DNA from: Aspidapion aeneum
Taxonomy: Eukaryota > Arthropoda > Insecta > Coleoptera > Brentidae
DNA: 64,000 nt
NCBI GenBank assembly: GCA_963576565.1
Contig: OY755042.1
Coordinates: 101,798,185-101,862,184, forward strand
Reading direction: 5' to 3'
Part shown: positions 1-10,423 of the stretch, in pieces
How the letters are laid out: each line of letters opens with the position of its first letter
Position numbering within the stretch: position 1 is the stretch's first letter
The notes under the pieces: generated by a model
The model's input: the letters and a program-made list of their open reading frames with translations, nothing else
Told to the model about the DNA's origin: nothing
Databases searched by the model: none
Position numbers and translations under genes: made by a program

Positions 1-171
1 ATTTTCACATAAACTCTCATTTTTGAAATCTACCCCCACCCTTTTATTTGGCTTGCGTTCGGTGGATTACGTTCATTTATAATTGGGACCACCACGGCCC
101 AAGACCAAGCCTAGGTACCAAATTTCATTTAAATCGGACAAGCGGTTTTTGAGTTATGCGGGTTGGTCGTT

Positions 172-193
172 ACAGACAGACAGACAGACAGAC
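172..193. repeat. (ACAG)n microsatellite
   Basis: About five and a half copies of a CAGA/ACAG tetranucleotide, followed by imperfect continuation. It may be the low-complexity part of a retroelement tail. Confidence 0.9.
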
Positions 194-294
194 GGCGAGA
201 CAAAACAGTTTCAAAGTCATCTGAAACGCAAAGATATATAAAAATTTTTGAAATCGGAGCAACTTTTTTTTCTCGAAAAAATTAGGATCACCAT

Positions 295-330
295 AGCTCA
301 CACTACTATAGTATAGTAGTAGTGTGAGCT
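295..330. repeat. Perfect 14-bp-arm hairpin
   Basis: The arm AGCTCACACTACTA is followed by an 8-base loop and its exact reverse complement. It lies in AT-rich non-coding DNA. Function is unknown; similar small palindromes recur at 49.76 and 51.39 kb. Confidence 0.85.
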
Positions 331-449
331 AAAATATATACCAAAACTAAAAATAAATGAGAAGAAAAAAACACACATAAGAATTCTTTCATGAAAAAAA
401 AATATTTGAATTAAATATAAAATGAGGAAAAATTAACAGACCATGCAGT

Positions 450-1136
450 TTAATGACTTAATTTAAGTAGGTATTTTTTATATTTATACTTAAAAGTTGT
501 TGTTGTAAGGGCTAAACAAATTTTGTGTGGGACAGAGTTATACATTTTTGCCGCATTGTAAGAAAAAGATCTCTTAAAAATAGTTGTTCTATGCCTAGGA
601 ATATTTAGTCTGTATCTAAATCTGGTATTTTTATTATGTATGCTATGGCCATGTGTAAGCTTTTTGTACAAATAGGATGGTGTTTTATTTTTAATGATTT
701 TGTGTACAACGCATGCTAATTGAAGATTGAGCCTTTCGTTCATGTTCAGCCACCCTAGCTGTTTAAGTTTATTTGTGACATGTTCTGGTATTCTTAAATT
801 ATATATAAATCTTATACAAGAGTTTTGAATTTCTTGAATTTTCTTTTTTGTATTAACATCTAGGCATGGCCCAAATACCGTATAGCAGTAGTTACAATAG
901 CTAACCACCAATGTTTCACACAAATTCTTTCTGATTTTTGTATTGATAAAATGCCGACTTTTACACAGGTTTCTAAGAGAGAAATAAGATTTTTTGATTA
1001 TATTATTAACATGATCTTTGAATCTTAAAGAACTGTCAAAAACCACCCCAAGATTTTTTGCTTTTGAAGATATTTGAATTGGTATATTGTTGATGGATAG
1101 TTTTAGATTTTCACTAGCATACCGAGCTTTAGTTCC
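450..1136 (-). pseudogene. 5'-truncated LINE reverse transcriptase C-terminal region
   Basis: Reading the minus strand from about 1136 to the TAA at 450-452 gives an open frame of about 228 codons ending in the region after the RT catalytic core of a Jockey/CR1-type non-LTR retrotransposon. Visible landmarks are KNLGVVFD near the start (the strand that follows the catalytic core), YCNYCYTVFGPCL, IQNSCIRFIYNL, LGWLNMNERL, TPSYLYKKL and the late 'tR..lniPrhrT..f.rSFsynaakmYNsvP' pattern. The first in-frame ATG is not a true start: GTG at 1044-1046 sits inside the domain and the frame continues upstream to FGTKARYAS before a stop near 1170. The catalytic YADD box and the endonuclease are absent, so this is a typical 5'-truncated copy. 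The clade assignment is from memory of family patterns; Jockey versus CR1 is not resolved. Confidence 0.85.
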
Positions 1137-3067
1137 AAACTGACCTCCACTTGCAAACCCCCATTTTTAAAGATCATAAAGGTGAAAACCTTATCTTGAT
1201 ATAGCAAGACGTTTTTAAGTTATAAGCGGTTTTTTAAAAAGTCTTCATAACTTTTTTAATTTGAAATTTCACTTGTCACTTTTAGTTTTTGAGATATGAC
1301 AAAAAGTTTGAATTTTTCTTATGGGATGACCCTTCTTTTATATGAGCGTAAAAATTCCTTAGAAATGATGCTCTTTATATTTACATTTTTTAACTACTTC
1401 TTTATTTTTGAATAATTTTTCAAAAACCATTCAATCAATGGGATCAATCCCTCCGAAATAGTCGATAAAGTTTGTTAATAGATATTTATTTCCAAGCAAC
1501 CAAAATAATATAAAAAAATTGCATTTAACGCCAATTTTTATTGAAATTTTTTAATCCCCATCTACATTTTTCCTGGTACGGCCTTAGTAGTAGTGGGGAG
1601 ACCATTTTTGGTCTAGCGACTAGGCACACGGCGCGCCCTTTTCGCAAACCCCGATTTGTCGATACCCCACATACAAAACTGTTGCAGGTGCCCTTTAGGA
1701 TGCAAGTTTTCTTTCTCTAAGTGCCTGACTTCTCTTTGTCGAGGGCAGGGATCATTGAGTTGTATAACGCCCTAAAAGGGCGTTAGAGACGGAAAGACAA
1801 GGCATTTTTTATTGACCCTATCCAATTTGGTTCCTATGGTCGGGTATTTCTTTTACAATAAAAACAGAGATAGACATTATTGAACATGTGAAACGGACAA
1901 AGATAGGGTGATTTTGCATGCTAATAATACCCTAGATAATATAAGGGTACTTTTATCTCTTTCACACTGACGGCATAAGTGCGACAGAAAAGCAGCTGGC
2001 TACCTTTAATCCACCTGCCGTATTTTGAGTGATTCTACCTGTTAGTCCGTGTATACAGGGAAAACTGATAGACAATGTTGTCTAAGTACGGAAATGATTT
2101 TTTTTGAATTTTGTGCGGGAATATTACAAAAAGAAATCTTAAAACGTTTAAAAACAAGTTTAGAAGTAACTATTTGAGTTTAAACATGGTCCAAAATTGT
2201 TTTTTGTGCAAAAGAAGAAAAAAAATCCATAAAAAAAACAACATTTCATGGGTAAGTCGTCTTGACAGATAGTTTTTCCTAAAACACGAGAAAGTTCAGT
2301 AGCGTCACGATAGATAGTTTTTTCTGCGACCGTGCGATTTTACCCTCACACATTTTGATTCAGAAAGTGTCACTTCCCCGCACTTTTTTTTGCATTGCAT
2401 GAAAATTAACAAAAAGTATTTGATTTTCTTAAAAATGATTTCTTTTTAAATTCTTACATACCGATTTTTATCCAGTTGTTTTTGTTTTTTCGAACCAAAC
2501 TTTTGACATGTCACGGTCGAGTTTCATACATCTTGATGAATTGTTACACACACTGATCTATGTTTTTATAAATTTCGATAAATTTAATGTTTTTTGCGGA
2601 CTTTACAGTAATTTTAAGTTAAATTTTGGTCTTTCATCGCGAAAGTATATATTTATTATTATATGACCACCGCGACCGGTCTACAGGCCGGTATCATATG
2701 TTTAGGTCTAATGTCATTTGACTATCCTGCTGTCTTACTTAATAAGGTCACTTAGTTTAATTAATAATTTTGTCCTACATAATATAAAAGAAGAATAGTA
2801 ACCAACAAAAAATTTGTGACACTTCGATTACCCATTTTCTTTGATTGCGATGGATTAGGGTGACCAGATTACGGTTTATTAGGGTGCCCAGAGTGCGCAA
2901 AAAAAGATTTTGAAAAATTTCCCTAAAAAAATTGAAGACCAAACACTCACTCGCCACTCAATGTTTATGGTCGCATACACTAATCCTAACTCGATTTCCG
3001 ACGATTATGGACAATGGTTATCCCCTGGACATAAACCTAACAACTTTTACTATATTTATTAACAATA
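1137..3067. other. AT-rich non-coding stretch, dispersed repeat fragment
   Basis: No gene is recognised. A stretch near 1437-1510 (GGGATCAAtccctcc then AAATAGTC.ATAAAGT) resembles 13585-13660, so it is part of a dispersed repeat. A 9-bp-arm hairpin, TAACGCCCT/AGGGCGTTA, sits at 1765-1785. The short minus-strand open frame near 2775-2957 has low-complexity AT-rich composition and is not accepted as a gene. Confidence 0.5.
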
Positions 3068-6000
3068 GGTAGGTTAGGTTTGGTTAGGTTGGGTTAGGTT
3101 GGGCTGGGTTGGGTTAGGTTGGGTTAGGTTGGGTTAGGTTGGGTTAGGTTGGGTTAGGTTAGGTTGGGCTGGGTTGGGTTAGGTTGGGTTAGGTTGGGTT
3201 AGGTTGGGTTAGGTTGGGTTAGGTTGGTTTAGGTTGGGTTAGGTTGGGTTAGGTTGGGTTAGGTTGGGTTAGGTTGGGTTAGGTTGGGTTAGGTTGGGTT
3301 AGGTTGGGTTAGGTTGGGTTAGGTTGGGTTAGGTTGGGTTAGGTTGGGTTAGGTTGGGTTAGGTTGGGTTAGGTTGGGTTAGGTTGGGTTAGGTTGGGTT
3401 AGGTTGGGTTAGGTTGGGTTAGGTTGGGTTAGGTTGGGTTAGGTTGGGTTAGGTTGGGTTAGGTTGGGTTAGGTTGGGTTAGGTTGGGTTAGGTTGGGTT
3501 AGGTTGGGTTAGGTTGGGTTAGGTTGGGTTAGGTTGGGTTAGGTTGGGTTAGGTTGGGTTAGGTTGGGTTAGGTTGGGTTAGGTTGGGTTAGGTTGGGTT
3601 AGGTTGGTTTAGGTTGGTTTAGGTTGGGTTAGGTTGGGTTAGGTTGGGTTAGGTTGGGTTAGGTTGGGTTAGGTTGGGTTAGGTTGGGTTAGGTTGGGTT
3701 AGGTTGGGTTAGGTTGGGTTAGGTTGGGTTAGGTTGGGTTAGGTTGAGTTAGGTTGAGTTAGGTTGGGTTTGGTTGGGTTAGGTTGGGTTAGGTTGGGTT
3801 AGGTTGGGTTAGGTTGGGTTAGGTTGGGTTAGGTTGGGTTAGGTTGGGTTAGGTTGGGTTAGGTTGGGTTAGGTTGGGTTAGGTTGGGTTAGGTTGGGTT
3901 AGGTTGGGTTAGGTTGGGTTAGGTTGGGTTAGGTTGGGTTAGGTTGGGTTAGGTTGGGTTAGGTTGGGTTAGGTTGGGTTAGGTTGGGTTAGGTTGGGTT
4001 AGGTTGGGTTAGGTTGGGTTAGGTTGGGTTAGGTTGGGTTAGGTTGGGTTAGGTTGGGTTAGGTTGGGTTAGGTTGGGTTAGGTTGGGTTAGGTTGGGTT
4101 AGGTTGGGTTAGGTTGGGTTAGGTTGGGTTAGGTTGGGTTAGGTTGGGTTAGGTTGGGTTAGGTTGGGTTAGGTTGGGTTAGGTTGGGTTAGGTTGGGTT
4201 AGGTTGGGTTAGGTTGGGTTAGGTTGGGTTAGGTTGGGTTAGGTTGGGTTAGGTTGGGTTAGGTTGGGTTAGGTTGGGTTAGGTTGGGTTAGGTTGGGTT
4301 AGGTTGGGTTAGGTTGGGTTAGGTTGGGTTAGGTTGGGTTAGGTTGGGTTAGGTTGGGTTAGGTTGGGTTAGGTTGGGTTAGGTTGGGTTAGGTTGGGTT
4401 AGGTTGGGTTAGGTTGGGTTAGGTTGGGTTAGGTTGGGTTAGGTTGGGTTAGGTTGGGTTAGGTTGGGTTAGGTTGGGTTAGGTTGGGTTAGGTTGGGTT
4501 AGGTTGGGTTAGGTTGGGTTAGGTTGGGTTAGGTTGGGTTAGGTTGGGTTAGGTTGGGTTAGGTTGGGTTAGGTTGGGTTAGGTTGGGTTAGGTTGGGTT
4601 AGGTTGGGTTAGGTTGGGTTAGGTTGGGTTAGGTTGGGTTAGGTTGGGTTAGGTTGGGTTAGGTTGGGTTAGGTTGGGTTAGGTTGGGTTAGGTTGGGTT
4701 AGGTTGGGTTAGGTTGGGTTAGGTTGGGTTAGGTTGGGTTAGGTTGGGTTAGGTTGGGTTAGGTTGGGTTAGGTTGGGTTAGGTTGGGTTAGGTTGGGTT
4801 AGGTTGGGTTAGGTTGGGTTAGGTTGGGTTAGGTTGGGTTAGGTTGGGTTAGGTTGGGTTAGGTTGGGTTAGGTTGGGTTAGGTTGGGTTAGGTTGGGTT
4901 AGGTTGGGTTAGGTTGGGTTAGGTTGGGTTAGGTTGGGTTAGGTTGGGTTAGGTTGGGTTAGGTTGGGTTAGGTTGGGTTAGGTTGGGTTAGGTTGGGTT
5001 AGGTTGGGTTAGGTTGGGTTAGGTTGGGTTAGGTTGGGTTAGGTTGGGTTAGGTTGGGTTAGGTTGGGTTAGGTTGGGTTAGGTTGGGTTAGGTTGGGTT
5101 AGGTTGGGCTGGGTTGGGTTAGGTTGGGTTAGGTTGGGTTAGGTTGGGTTAGGTTGGGTTAGGTTGGGTTAGGTTGGGTTAGGTTGGGTTAGGTTGGGTT
5201 AGGTTGGGTTAGGTTGGGTTGGGTTGGGTTAGGTTGGGTTAGGTTGGGTTAGGTTGGGTTAGGTTGGGTTAGGTTGGTTTAGGTTGGGTTAGGTTGGGTT
5301 AGGTTGGGTTAGGTTGGGTTAGGTTGGGTTAGGTTGGGTTAGGTTGGGTTAGGTTGGGTTAGGTTGGGTTAGGTTGGTTTAGGTTGGGTTAGGTTGGGTT
5401 AGGTTGGGTTAGGTTGGGTTAGGTTGGGTTAGGTTGGGTTAGGTTGGGTTAGGTTGGGTTAGGTTGGGTTAGGTTGGGTTAGGTTGGGTTAGGTTGGGTT
5501 AGGTTGGGTTAGGTTGGGTTAGGTTGGGTTAGGTTGGGTTAGGTTGGGTTAGGTTGGGTTAGGTTGGGTTAGGTTGGGTTAGGTTGGGTTAGGTTGGGTT
5601 AGGTTGGGTTAGGTTGGGTTAGGTTGGGTTAGGTTGGGTTAGGTTGGGTTAGGTTGGGTTAGGTTGGGTTAGGTTGGGTTAGGTTGGGTTAGGTTGGGTT
5701 AGGTTGGGTTAGGTTGGGTTAGGTTGGGTTAGGTTGGGTTAGGTTGGGTTAGGTTGGGTTAGGTTGGGTTAGGTTGGGTTAGGTTGGGTTAGGTTGGGTT
5801 AGGTTGGGTTAGGTTGGGTTAGGTTGGGTTAGGTTGGGTTAGGTTGGGTTAGGTTGGGTTAGGTTGGGTTAGGTTGGGTTAGGTTGGGTTAGGTTGGGTT
5901 AGGTTGGGTTAGGTTGGGTTAGGTTGGGTTAGGTTGGGTTAGGTTGGGTTAGGTTGGGTTAGGTTGGGTTAGGTTGGGTTAGGTTGGGTTAGGTTGGGTT

Positions 6001-7016
6001 AGGTTGGGTTAGGTTGGGTTAGGTTGGGTTAGGTTGGGTTAGGTTGGGTTAGGTTGGGTTAGGTTGGGTTAGGTTGGGTTAGGTTGGGTTAGGTTGGGTT
6101 AGGTTGGGTTAGGTTGGGTTAGGTTGGGTTAGGTTGGGTTAGGTTGGGTTAGGTTGGGTTAGGTTGGGTTAGGTTGGGTTAGGTTGGGTTAGGTTGGGTT
6201 AGGTTGGGTTAGGTTGGGTTAGGTTGGGTTAGGTTGGGTTAGGTTGGGTTAGGTTGGGTTAGGTTGGGTTAGGTTGGGTTAGGTTGGGTTAGGTTGGGTT
6301 AGGTTGGGTTAGGTTGGGTTAGGTTGGGTTAGGTTGGGTTAGGTTGGGTTAGGTTGGGTTAGGTTGGGATAGGTTGGGTTAGGTTGGGTTAGGTTGGGTT
6401 AGGTTGGGTTAGGTTGGGTTAGGTTGGTTTAGGTTGGGTTAGGTTGGGTTAGGTTGGGTTAGGTTGGGTTAGGTTGGGTTAGGTTGGGTTAGGTTGGGTT
6501 AGGTTGGGTTAGGTTGGGTTAGGTTGGGTTAGGTTGGGTTAGGTTGGGTTAGGTTGGGTTAGGTTGGGTTAGGTTGGGTTAGGTTGGGTTAAGTTGGGTT
6601 AGGTTGGGTTAGGTTGGGTTAGGTTGGGTTAGGTTGGGTTAGGTTGGGTTAGGTTGGGTTAGGTTGGGTTAGGTTGGGTTAGGTTGGGTTAGGTTGGGTT
6701 AGGTTGGGTTAGGTTGGGTTAGGTTGGGTTAGGTTGGGTTAGGTTGGGTTAGGTTGGGTTAGGTTGGGTTAGGTTGGGTTAGGTTGGGTTAGGTTGGGTT
6801 AGGTTGGGTTAGGTTGGGTTAGGTTGGGTTAGGTTGGGTTAGGTTGGGTTAGGTTGGGTTAGGTTGGGTTAGGTTGGGTTAGGTTGGGTTAGGTTGGGTT
6901 AGGTTGGGTTAGGTTGGGTTAGGTTGGGTTAGGTTGGGTTAGGTTGGTTAGGTTGGGTTAGGTTGGGTTAGGTTGGGTTAGGTTGGGTTAGGTTGGGTTA
7001 GGTTGGGTTAGGTTGG
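3068..7016 (+). repeat. Interstitial telomere-like array (TTAGGTTGGG)n, about 3.95 kb
   Basis: Roughly 395 head-to-tail copies of a 10-bp unit, TTAGGTTGGG, that is, one insect-type TTAGG pentamer alternating with TTGGG. The array is almost perfectly homogeneous. Rare variants are seen: TTTAGGTTGG-type units (AGGTTGGTTT) at 3221, 3601, 3611, 5271, 5371 and 6421; GGGCTGGG at about 3100, 3170 and 5108; AGGTTGAGTT at 3741-3760; AGGTTGGGAT at 6361; AAGTTGGGTT at 6591; and a single 9-bp unit at 6941 that shifts the phase for the rest of the array. Most variants lie in the first 700 bp. The G-rich strand reads left to right. Both flanks are ordinary single-copy-looking or repeat DNA, so this is internal to the contig, not a chromosome end. 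It could be an interstitial telomeric sequence, an independent satellite grown from a GGTTAGG-rich transposon tract, or an assembly join. Confidence 0.95.
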
Positions 7017-7683
7017 TTCAGTTTGAGTATGTTCGGTTAGGTTCCGCTAGGATTGTTTAGGTTAGGTTTAGCTATATTCGGTTAGGTTCGGTTCAGTTTA
7101 AGCAAATCGAACCGAATCAAACCGAACCGTTAGATTCGGTTTGATTTGGTTCATTTCGATACGGATGGGTTCAGTTTGCTTTTGTTCAGTTAGACCTTCG
7201 ATAAATTTTAAAAAAGTAAATAATTATTAATTTTTTGTGTTTTAAGGAATAAAAATTGATATAATGTTCAATTAAACTAATTTTTATTTGTAAAAATGTA
7301 GGAATCATAATTTTCTTGATTTTGTTTTGAATTTCATGCTTTTTTAAAAATTGTGCATTTTCATAAAAGGACCAAAAAAACTGACCCGATTTGGATCAGT
7401 GACCTTAGTTATTTCAAGTTTTTGTTGACAGCTGATAGACGTCAGGGACCGTTTTGTTTCAGTTTGAAATGAGAAAATGCTTCTTTTGTAGCAATTTGTA
7501 TGGGTTTTAATGGGGTTTTAAGAATGTTTCAATTTCAATTTTTTTAACAAAATCAACGATAGTCCGCAATTTTTTTTTTAGAAATCACTATAAAATGGTC
7601 TAAAATTATCATTTTTCAAAAAACTTCGTAGTTTTAAGAAAGGTGGTAAAACGTACCAGACCCCTGAAATGTGTTGCAGTCTA
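7017..7683. other. Degenerate array border, hairpin and unassigned DNA
   Basis: The array decays over about 140 bp into GGTTCGG/GGTTCAG variants and ends in an 18-bp-arm palindrome at 7109-7152 (GAACCGAATCAAACCGAA against its complement with one mismatch). The remaining 530 bp is AT-rich with no recognised gene. Confidence 0.6.
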
Positions 7684-8081
7684 GGACAACTGGGCGCCGC
7701 CAACTCGGCGCCACCAACTGGGCGGCAGGCCAACTGGGCGCCGGGCCAACTTGACGCCAAGCCAACTGGGTGCAGATGAAAAACAACCTTAAAAAAATTA
7801 AAGTGGCGGATCGAAAATGGCGGACTTTCTTATTTATGCATCGATATGTATCGAATATGGAACTTGGCGGTGTTTCAAGTCGCAGAACACTACACCTACC
7901 AAATTTCAACACTCGACTTAATAGATGTTGAAAGTTTTGTATAAATAACATATTTATTTTGTTTTTATCTGCACATTTTATCGAAAAAAAAATAGTCCGG
8001 CGCTGAGTTGGCCCGGCGCCCATTAGGCCCGGCGTGGCGCCCTGTTGGCGGCGCCGAGTTGGCCCGGCGCCCGGTTGTCCC
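7684..8081. mobile_element. Foldback element with GGGCGCC/CCAACT word arrays
   Basis: Both ends are CpG-rich tandem degenerate words. The left end (7684-7765) is built from variants of CCAACTGGGCGCCGG, and the right end (7995-8081) from the reverse complement, AGTTGGCCCGGCGCCC. The outermost bases pair as GGACAACTGGGCGCCG against the complement of CGGCGCCCGGTTGTCC, giving TIR-like termini. The core between them is ordinary AT-rich DNA holding AATGGCGG...ATGCATCGATATGTATC at 7815-7850, which matches the core of the element at 24546-25367. I see no convincing target-site duplication, so the exact boundaries are uncertain. The proline/alanine-rich open frames across it on both strands are by-products of the GC-rich words, not genes. 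No transposase is encoded; it would be non-autonomous. Confidence 0.7.
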
Positions 8082-8102
8082 ATTTCGAATTGAAATTTTT
8101 AG

Positions 8103-8232
8103 TTCCGAAATTTCATCTGACTCGAGCATAACTTGTAGTCCACCCAAGAAAAGAAGAGTTGAAGAAGACCCTTGTTCAAAGAAAGAAAATATTTTACCTG
8201 GAAGGTACAACATTTGTAAAGTTCTAAGATGA
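8103..8232 (+). CDS. Candidate internal exon, product unrecognised, NLS-like motif
   Basis: An open frame reads SSEISSDSSITCSPPKKRRV then EEDPCSKKENILPGRYN and runs to a TGA at 8230. PPKKRRV resembles a monopartite nuclear localisation signal, and the Ser/Lys/Glu-rich composition and lack of low-complexity bias look coding. A possible acceptor (aatttttag) ends at 8102 and a possible donor (AAG|GTACAA) follows 8204, which would give a 102-nt exon in one frame. The foldback at 7684-8081 would then lie only 21 bp upstream of the acceptor. No flanking exons are identified in the window and the protein is not recognised. It could equally be a fragment of a decayed transposon protein or chance. Confidence 0.25.
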
Positions 8233-8570
8233 AAACAATAATTTTAATACATCCACTGCACTTAGCATGCTTAGAAATTCTTTTTACTCTTTTTTTTACT
8301 GAAGAGAATTTTGTAAACACACACAAGTAAGTATTCATGAATTATTTATTATTCAAACAGAAAATTGTTGATAAAAAAATTCTAGTGGAATTCAAAATTT
8401 TTATTTTGCGCCGCCACTGCCCTTTTTTATCCTAGACAAGCAAATAGAGTATTTTTGCGATGTTGCATGTTTCCGGACTCACCAAACCGAAATTCTATTT
8501 TCATCCCTATTTTGCTCATTAAATTCTTACTTGTATTTGGTCAATTGCGATAAAAGCTTGATATAATGGC
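8233..8570. other. Unassigned AT-rich DNA with a solo hAT-type end
   Basis: No gene is seen. GCGCCGCCACTG at about 8408-8419 is the complement of the CAGTGGCGGCGC hAT terminus found elsewhere in the window (46151), so a degraded element may end here. Its partner terminus is not found. Confidence 0.35.
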
Positions 8571-9110
8571 AATTTTGGCCCATGCCGGGTCTACCCGTAG
8601 GGTATAGAAGTCAATGGCAGGGATCTTTATACTACGTAGCAAGTATACACAGTGGACCCACGCTTTTACACCCCTTCTGAGAGGTGGTCCTGCTACATGT
8701 TAGACTTGAATCTACCGAACATTGCTATCGTCCCAGCAGGAGGGTTGTAGACGATAGACTTCTTTCCTTTTCAGCGCAACAGTCGCGGTTGTCGTGAGTT
8801 GACTTTTAAGAGATTTTTGCCGTCCTGATTCCAACTGTAGCAGCCTCCTGGGTTATTATTCCTGGCTCCTCGGTTATTGGCTCCTGGACTACACCTGCTT
8901 ATATTCTCGATGTATAAGGTCAACTTATGATTTTGTGTGCATGTGTATCGCACAACATTTCGATGTCGACGGTTGAACGCTGAAAAGGAATTACGCGGCA
9001 AGGCTATGTGACTTCGTTTTTCTTTTTGGGTCGTTCTTTGAGACGCGAACCTGGTATCTTCTGCATGTGAAGCCGACAACCATACCACTGGACTACCCTG
9101 CCGCGCTGGT
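8571..9110 (-). mobile_element. tRNA-Val-derived SINE
   Basis: On the minus strand the element begins with a tRNA-like head (9033-9107) and continues about 460 bp into an unrelated body rich in structured sequence, ending near CATGCCGGGTCTACCCGT at 8580. The head keeps a Pol III A box (TAGTCCAGTGGTATGG) and B box (GGTTCGCGTCTC) in the right order and spacing, which is the defining SINE layout. The open frame across 8771-9088 is a by-product. The 3' limit is estimated from a change in composition and not from a target-site duplication. Confidence 0.7.
9033..9107 (-). ncRNA. tRNA-like head of SINE, Pol III A and B boxes (tRNA-Val CAC-like)
   Basis: The minus strand reads GGCAGGGTAGTCCAGTGG, then TATGGTTGTCGGCTTCACAT, then GCAGAAGATACCAGGTTCG. 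The segment CGGCTTCACATGCAGAAG closely follows the anticodon arm of tRNA-Val with anticodon CAC (a pairing stem around TTCACAT), and the T-arm B box keeps GGTTCG. The acceptor stem does not close and the B box reads GGTTCGCGTCTC in place of the canonical GGTTCRANTCC, so this is a SINE promoter, not a functional tRNA gene. Confidence 0.75.
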
Positions 9111-9330
9111 ACAGCCCTAAGTCAACAAATTTAATTTTAAAAATACCAATTTTATGTAATATCTCAAAAATTAAAAATGTCAGATAAAATTCAGTTTGAC
9201 AGTTTGATTCTTAATAACAAAAACTATAAAAAAAACCATTTATACCAAAATAACCCTTTCCCGAAATGCAGATGTTTCAAAAACCCTCCGTGGCCCTTCT
9301 CTAAAAATTAAGCCTCGCTTGTAGGGGTCT

Positions 9331-10423
9331 CTTTTGTAGAACCCAAGTTATTGAAAAGAAAATGGCATACGGACAAGAGCTGAATCTGCTTTACGTCGAT
9401 TTGCAGAAGGCATATGATAGTATACCACTAAATCTACTTTGGAAAGCGTTGGAAAACACAAACATAAGCGTACAACTAATTAAGGCCATCAAAGAGTTAT
9501 ACCGCAATAGTAAGGCAATAGTTGAAATAAAAGCAAAACTAACCAAAGGCTTTCAAGTAAATAAAGGTCTTGAACAAGGTTGCTGTATCTCGCCTACGCT
9601 CTTCAAGATATACTTGGAACAAGTCCTGAAAGTATGGAAGAGAAAATGCCAAAACATGGGAATTCCGTTGGACGAAACCACTTTGTATACTTTGTGTTTC
9701 GCCGATGATCAGATAGTAGAGCTCAGGATTATGACGACCTCGAATATATGACACGAAAACTAATAGAAGAGTACAATAAGTGGGGACTAGAGGTATATGT
9801 GTATCGGTGGAATGAAACAGGATCTAATCTTTAATACCGGGCAGCGAATTCAGTCCTGTGATGAGTATAAATATTTAGGTCTAAAAATTACAGCTGACGG
9901 AACACTAGACAAAGCTATAAAAAATCGAAACTTACAAGGAAGAAAAGCAATAACTTTATTAAATCGAATAATTTGGGACCAAAGTATATCAAAACATAAC
10001 AAAAAGCTTATATATAACACCATTGTAAAAAGTATTATTACATACGGCTCAGAAGTATGGCCAATGAAGGATAGAACAGAAAAAATGCTTTCCGCTACGG
10101 AGATGGACTATTGGAGAAGAGCAGCAGGGAAATCAAAAAGAGACAGAGTTACAAATCAAAGAATAAGGAAAATTATGACAGTGGGGGAACGTACTTTAGT
10201 GGATGATATAAGAACAAAGCAACTGGTGTGATGTGAATGAATGATGAAAGACTACCTAAACAAATACTACAATGGAAACCAACTGGCCGACGAAAACGAG
10301 GACGGCCAAGGAGAAGCTGGAGAAGGAATAGATAGTGAAATAAGAATAAGAGGCCTAGATGATGAATTATGGGCAAACAGAAACGAGTGGAGATTGGGTA
10401 TCAGAAGACGTAGAACGTTGTGA
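9331..10423 (+). pseudogene. LINE reverse transcriptase pseudogene (frameshifted)
   Basis: Concatenating three frames gives a clear non-LTR reverse transcriptase. RT box A is LLYVDLQKAYDSIPLNLLWK (about 9383-9442), followed by LEQGCCISPTLFKIYLEQVL and the catalytic box CFADDQIV at about 9692-9715. The frame breaks just after this box, where a one-base loss puts AQDYDDLEYMTRKLIEEYNK in another frame. A short deletion then removes the VNxxKT motif. The thumb and C-terminus follow (SCDEYKYLGLKITADGTLDK, IITYGSEVWPM), with a further frameshift near 10226 before LPKQILQWKPTGRRKRGRP and a C-terminal RGLDDELWANRNEWRLGIRR ending at a TGA at 10421-10423. The upstream part (endonuclease) is missing: the match stops near 9331. 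The pattern is that of the abundant insect endonuclease-RT LINEs (RTE-like); the exact clade is not certain. Internal ATG frames do not mark real starts. Confidence 0.9.

Larger units (their letters stand above)
1..449 (-). other. Probable 3' region of LINE, with simple repeat and hairpin
   Basis: This lies downstream of the stop codon of the minus-strand LINE fragment at 450-1136, so it is probably that element's 3' untranslated region plus flank. It holds a short (ACAG)n tract and a 36-bp hairpin, listed separately. No coding sequence is visible. I cannot place the 3' end of the LINE, because no clear poly(A) or target-site duplication is seen within the window. Confidence 0.4.

Noticed and set aside
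1765..1785. Hairpin TAACGCCCT/AGGGCGTTA resembling a bacterial terminator
   Set aside because: No T-tract follows and the context is eukaryotic; there is no gene to terminate.
3068..7016. CRISPR-like or coding tandem repeat
   Set aside because: The units are contiguous 10-mers without spacers; simple tandem satellite or telomere-like DNA.
7578..8213. Overlapping Pro/Ala/Gly-rich frames on both strands
   Set aside because: All arise from the GC-rich terminal words of the foldback; several frames are open at once because of biased composition.
8771..9088. 105-residue minus-strand open frame
   Set aside because: It lies within the tRNA-derived SINE, antisense and parallel to the Pol III boxes; no protein pattern.
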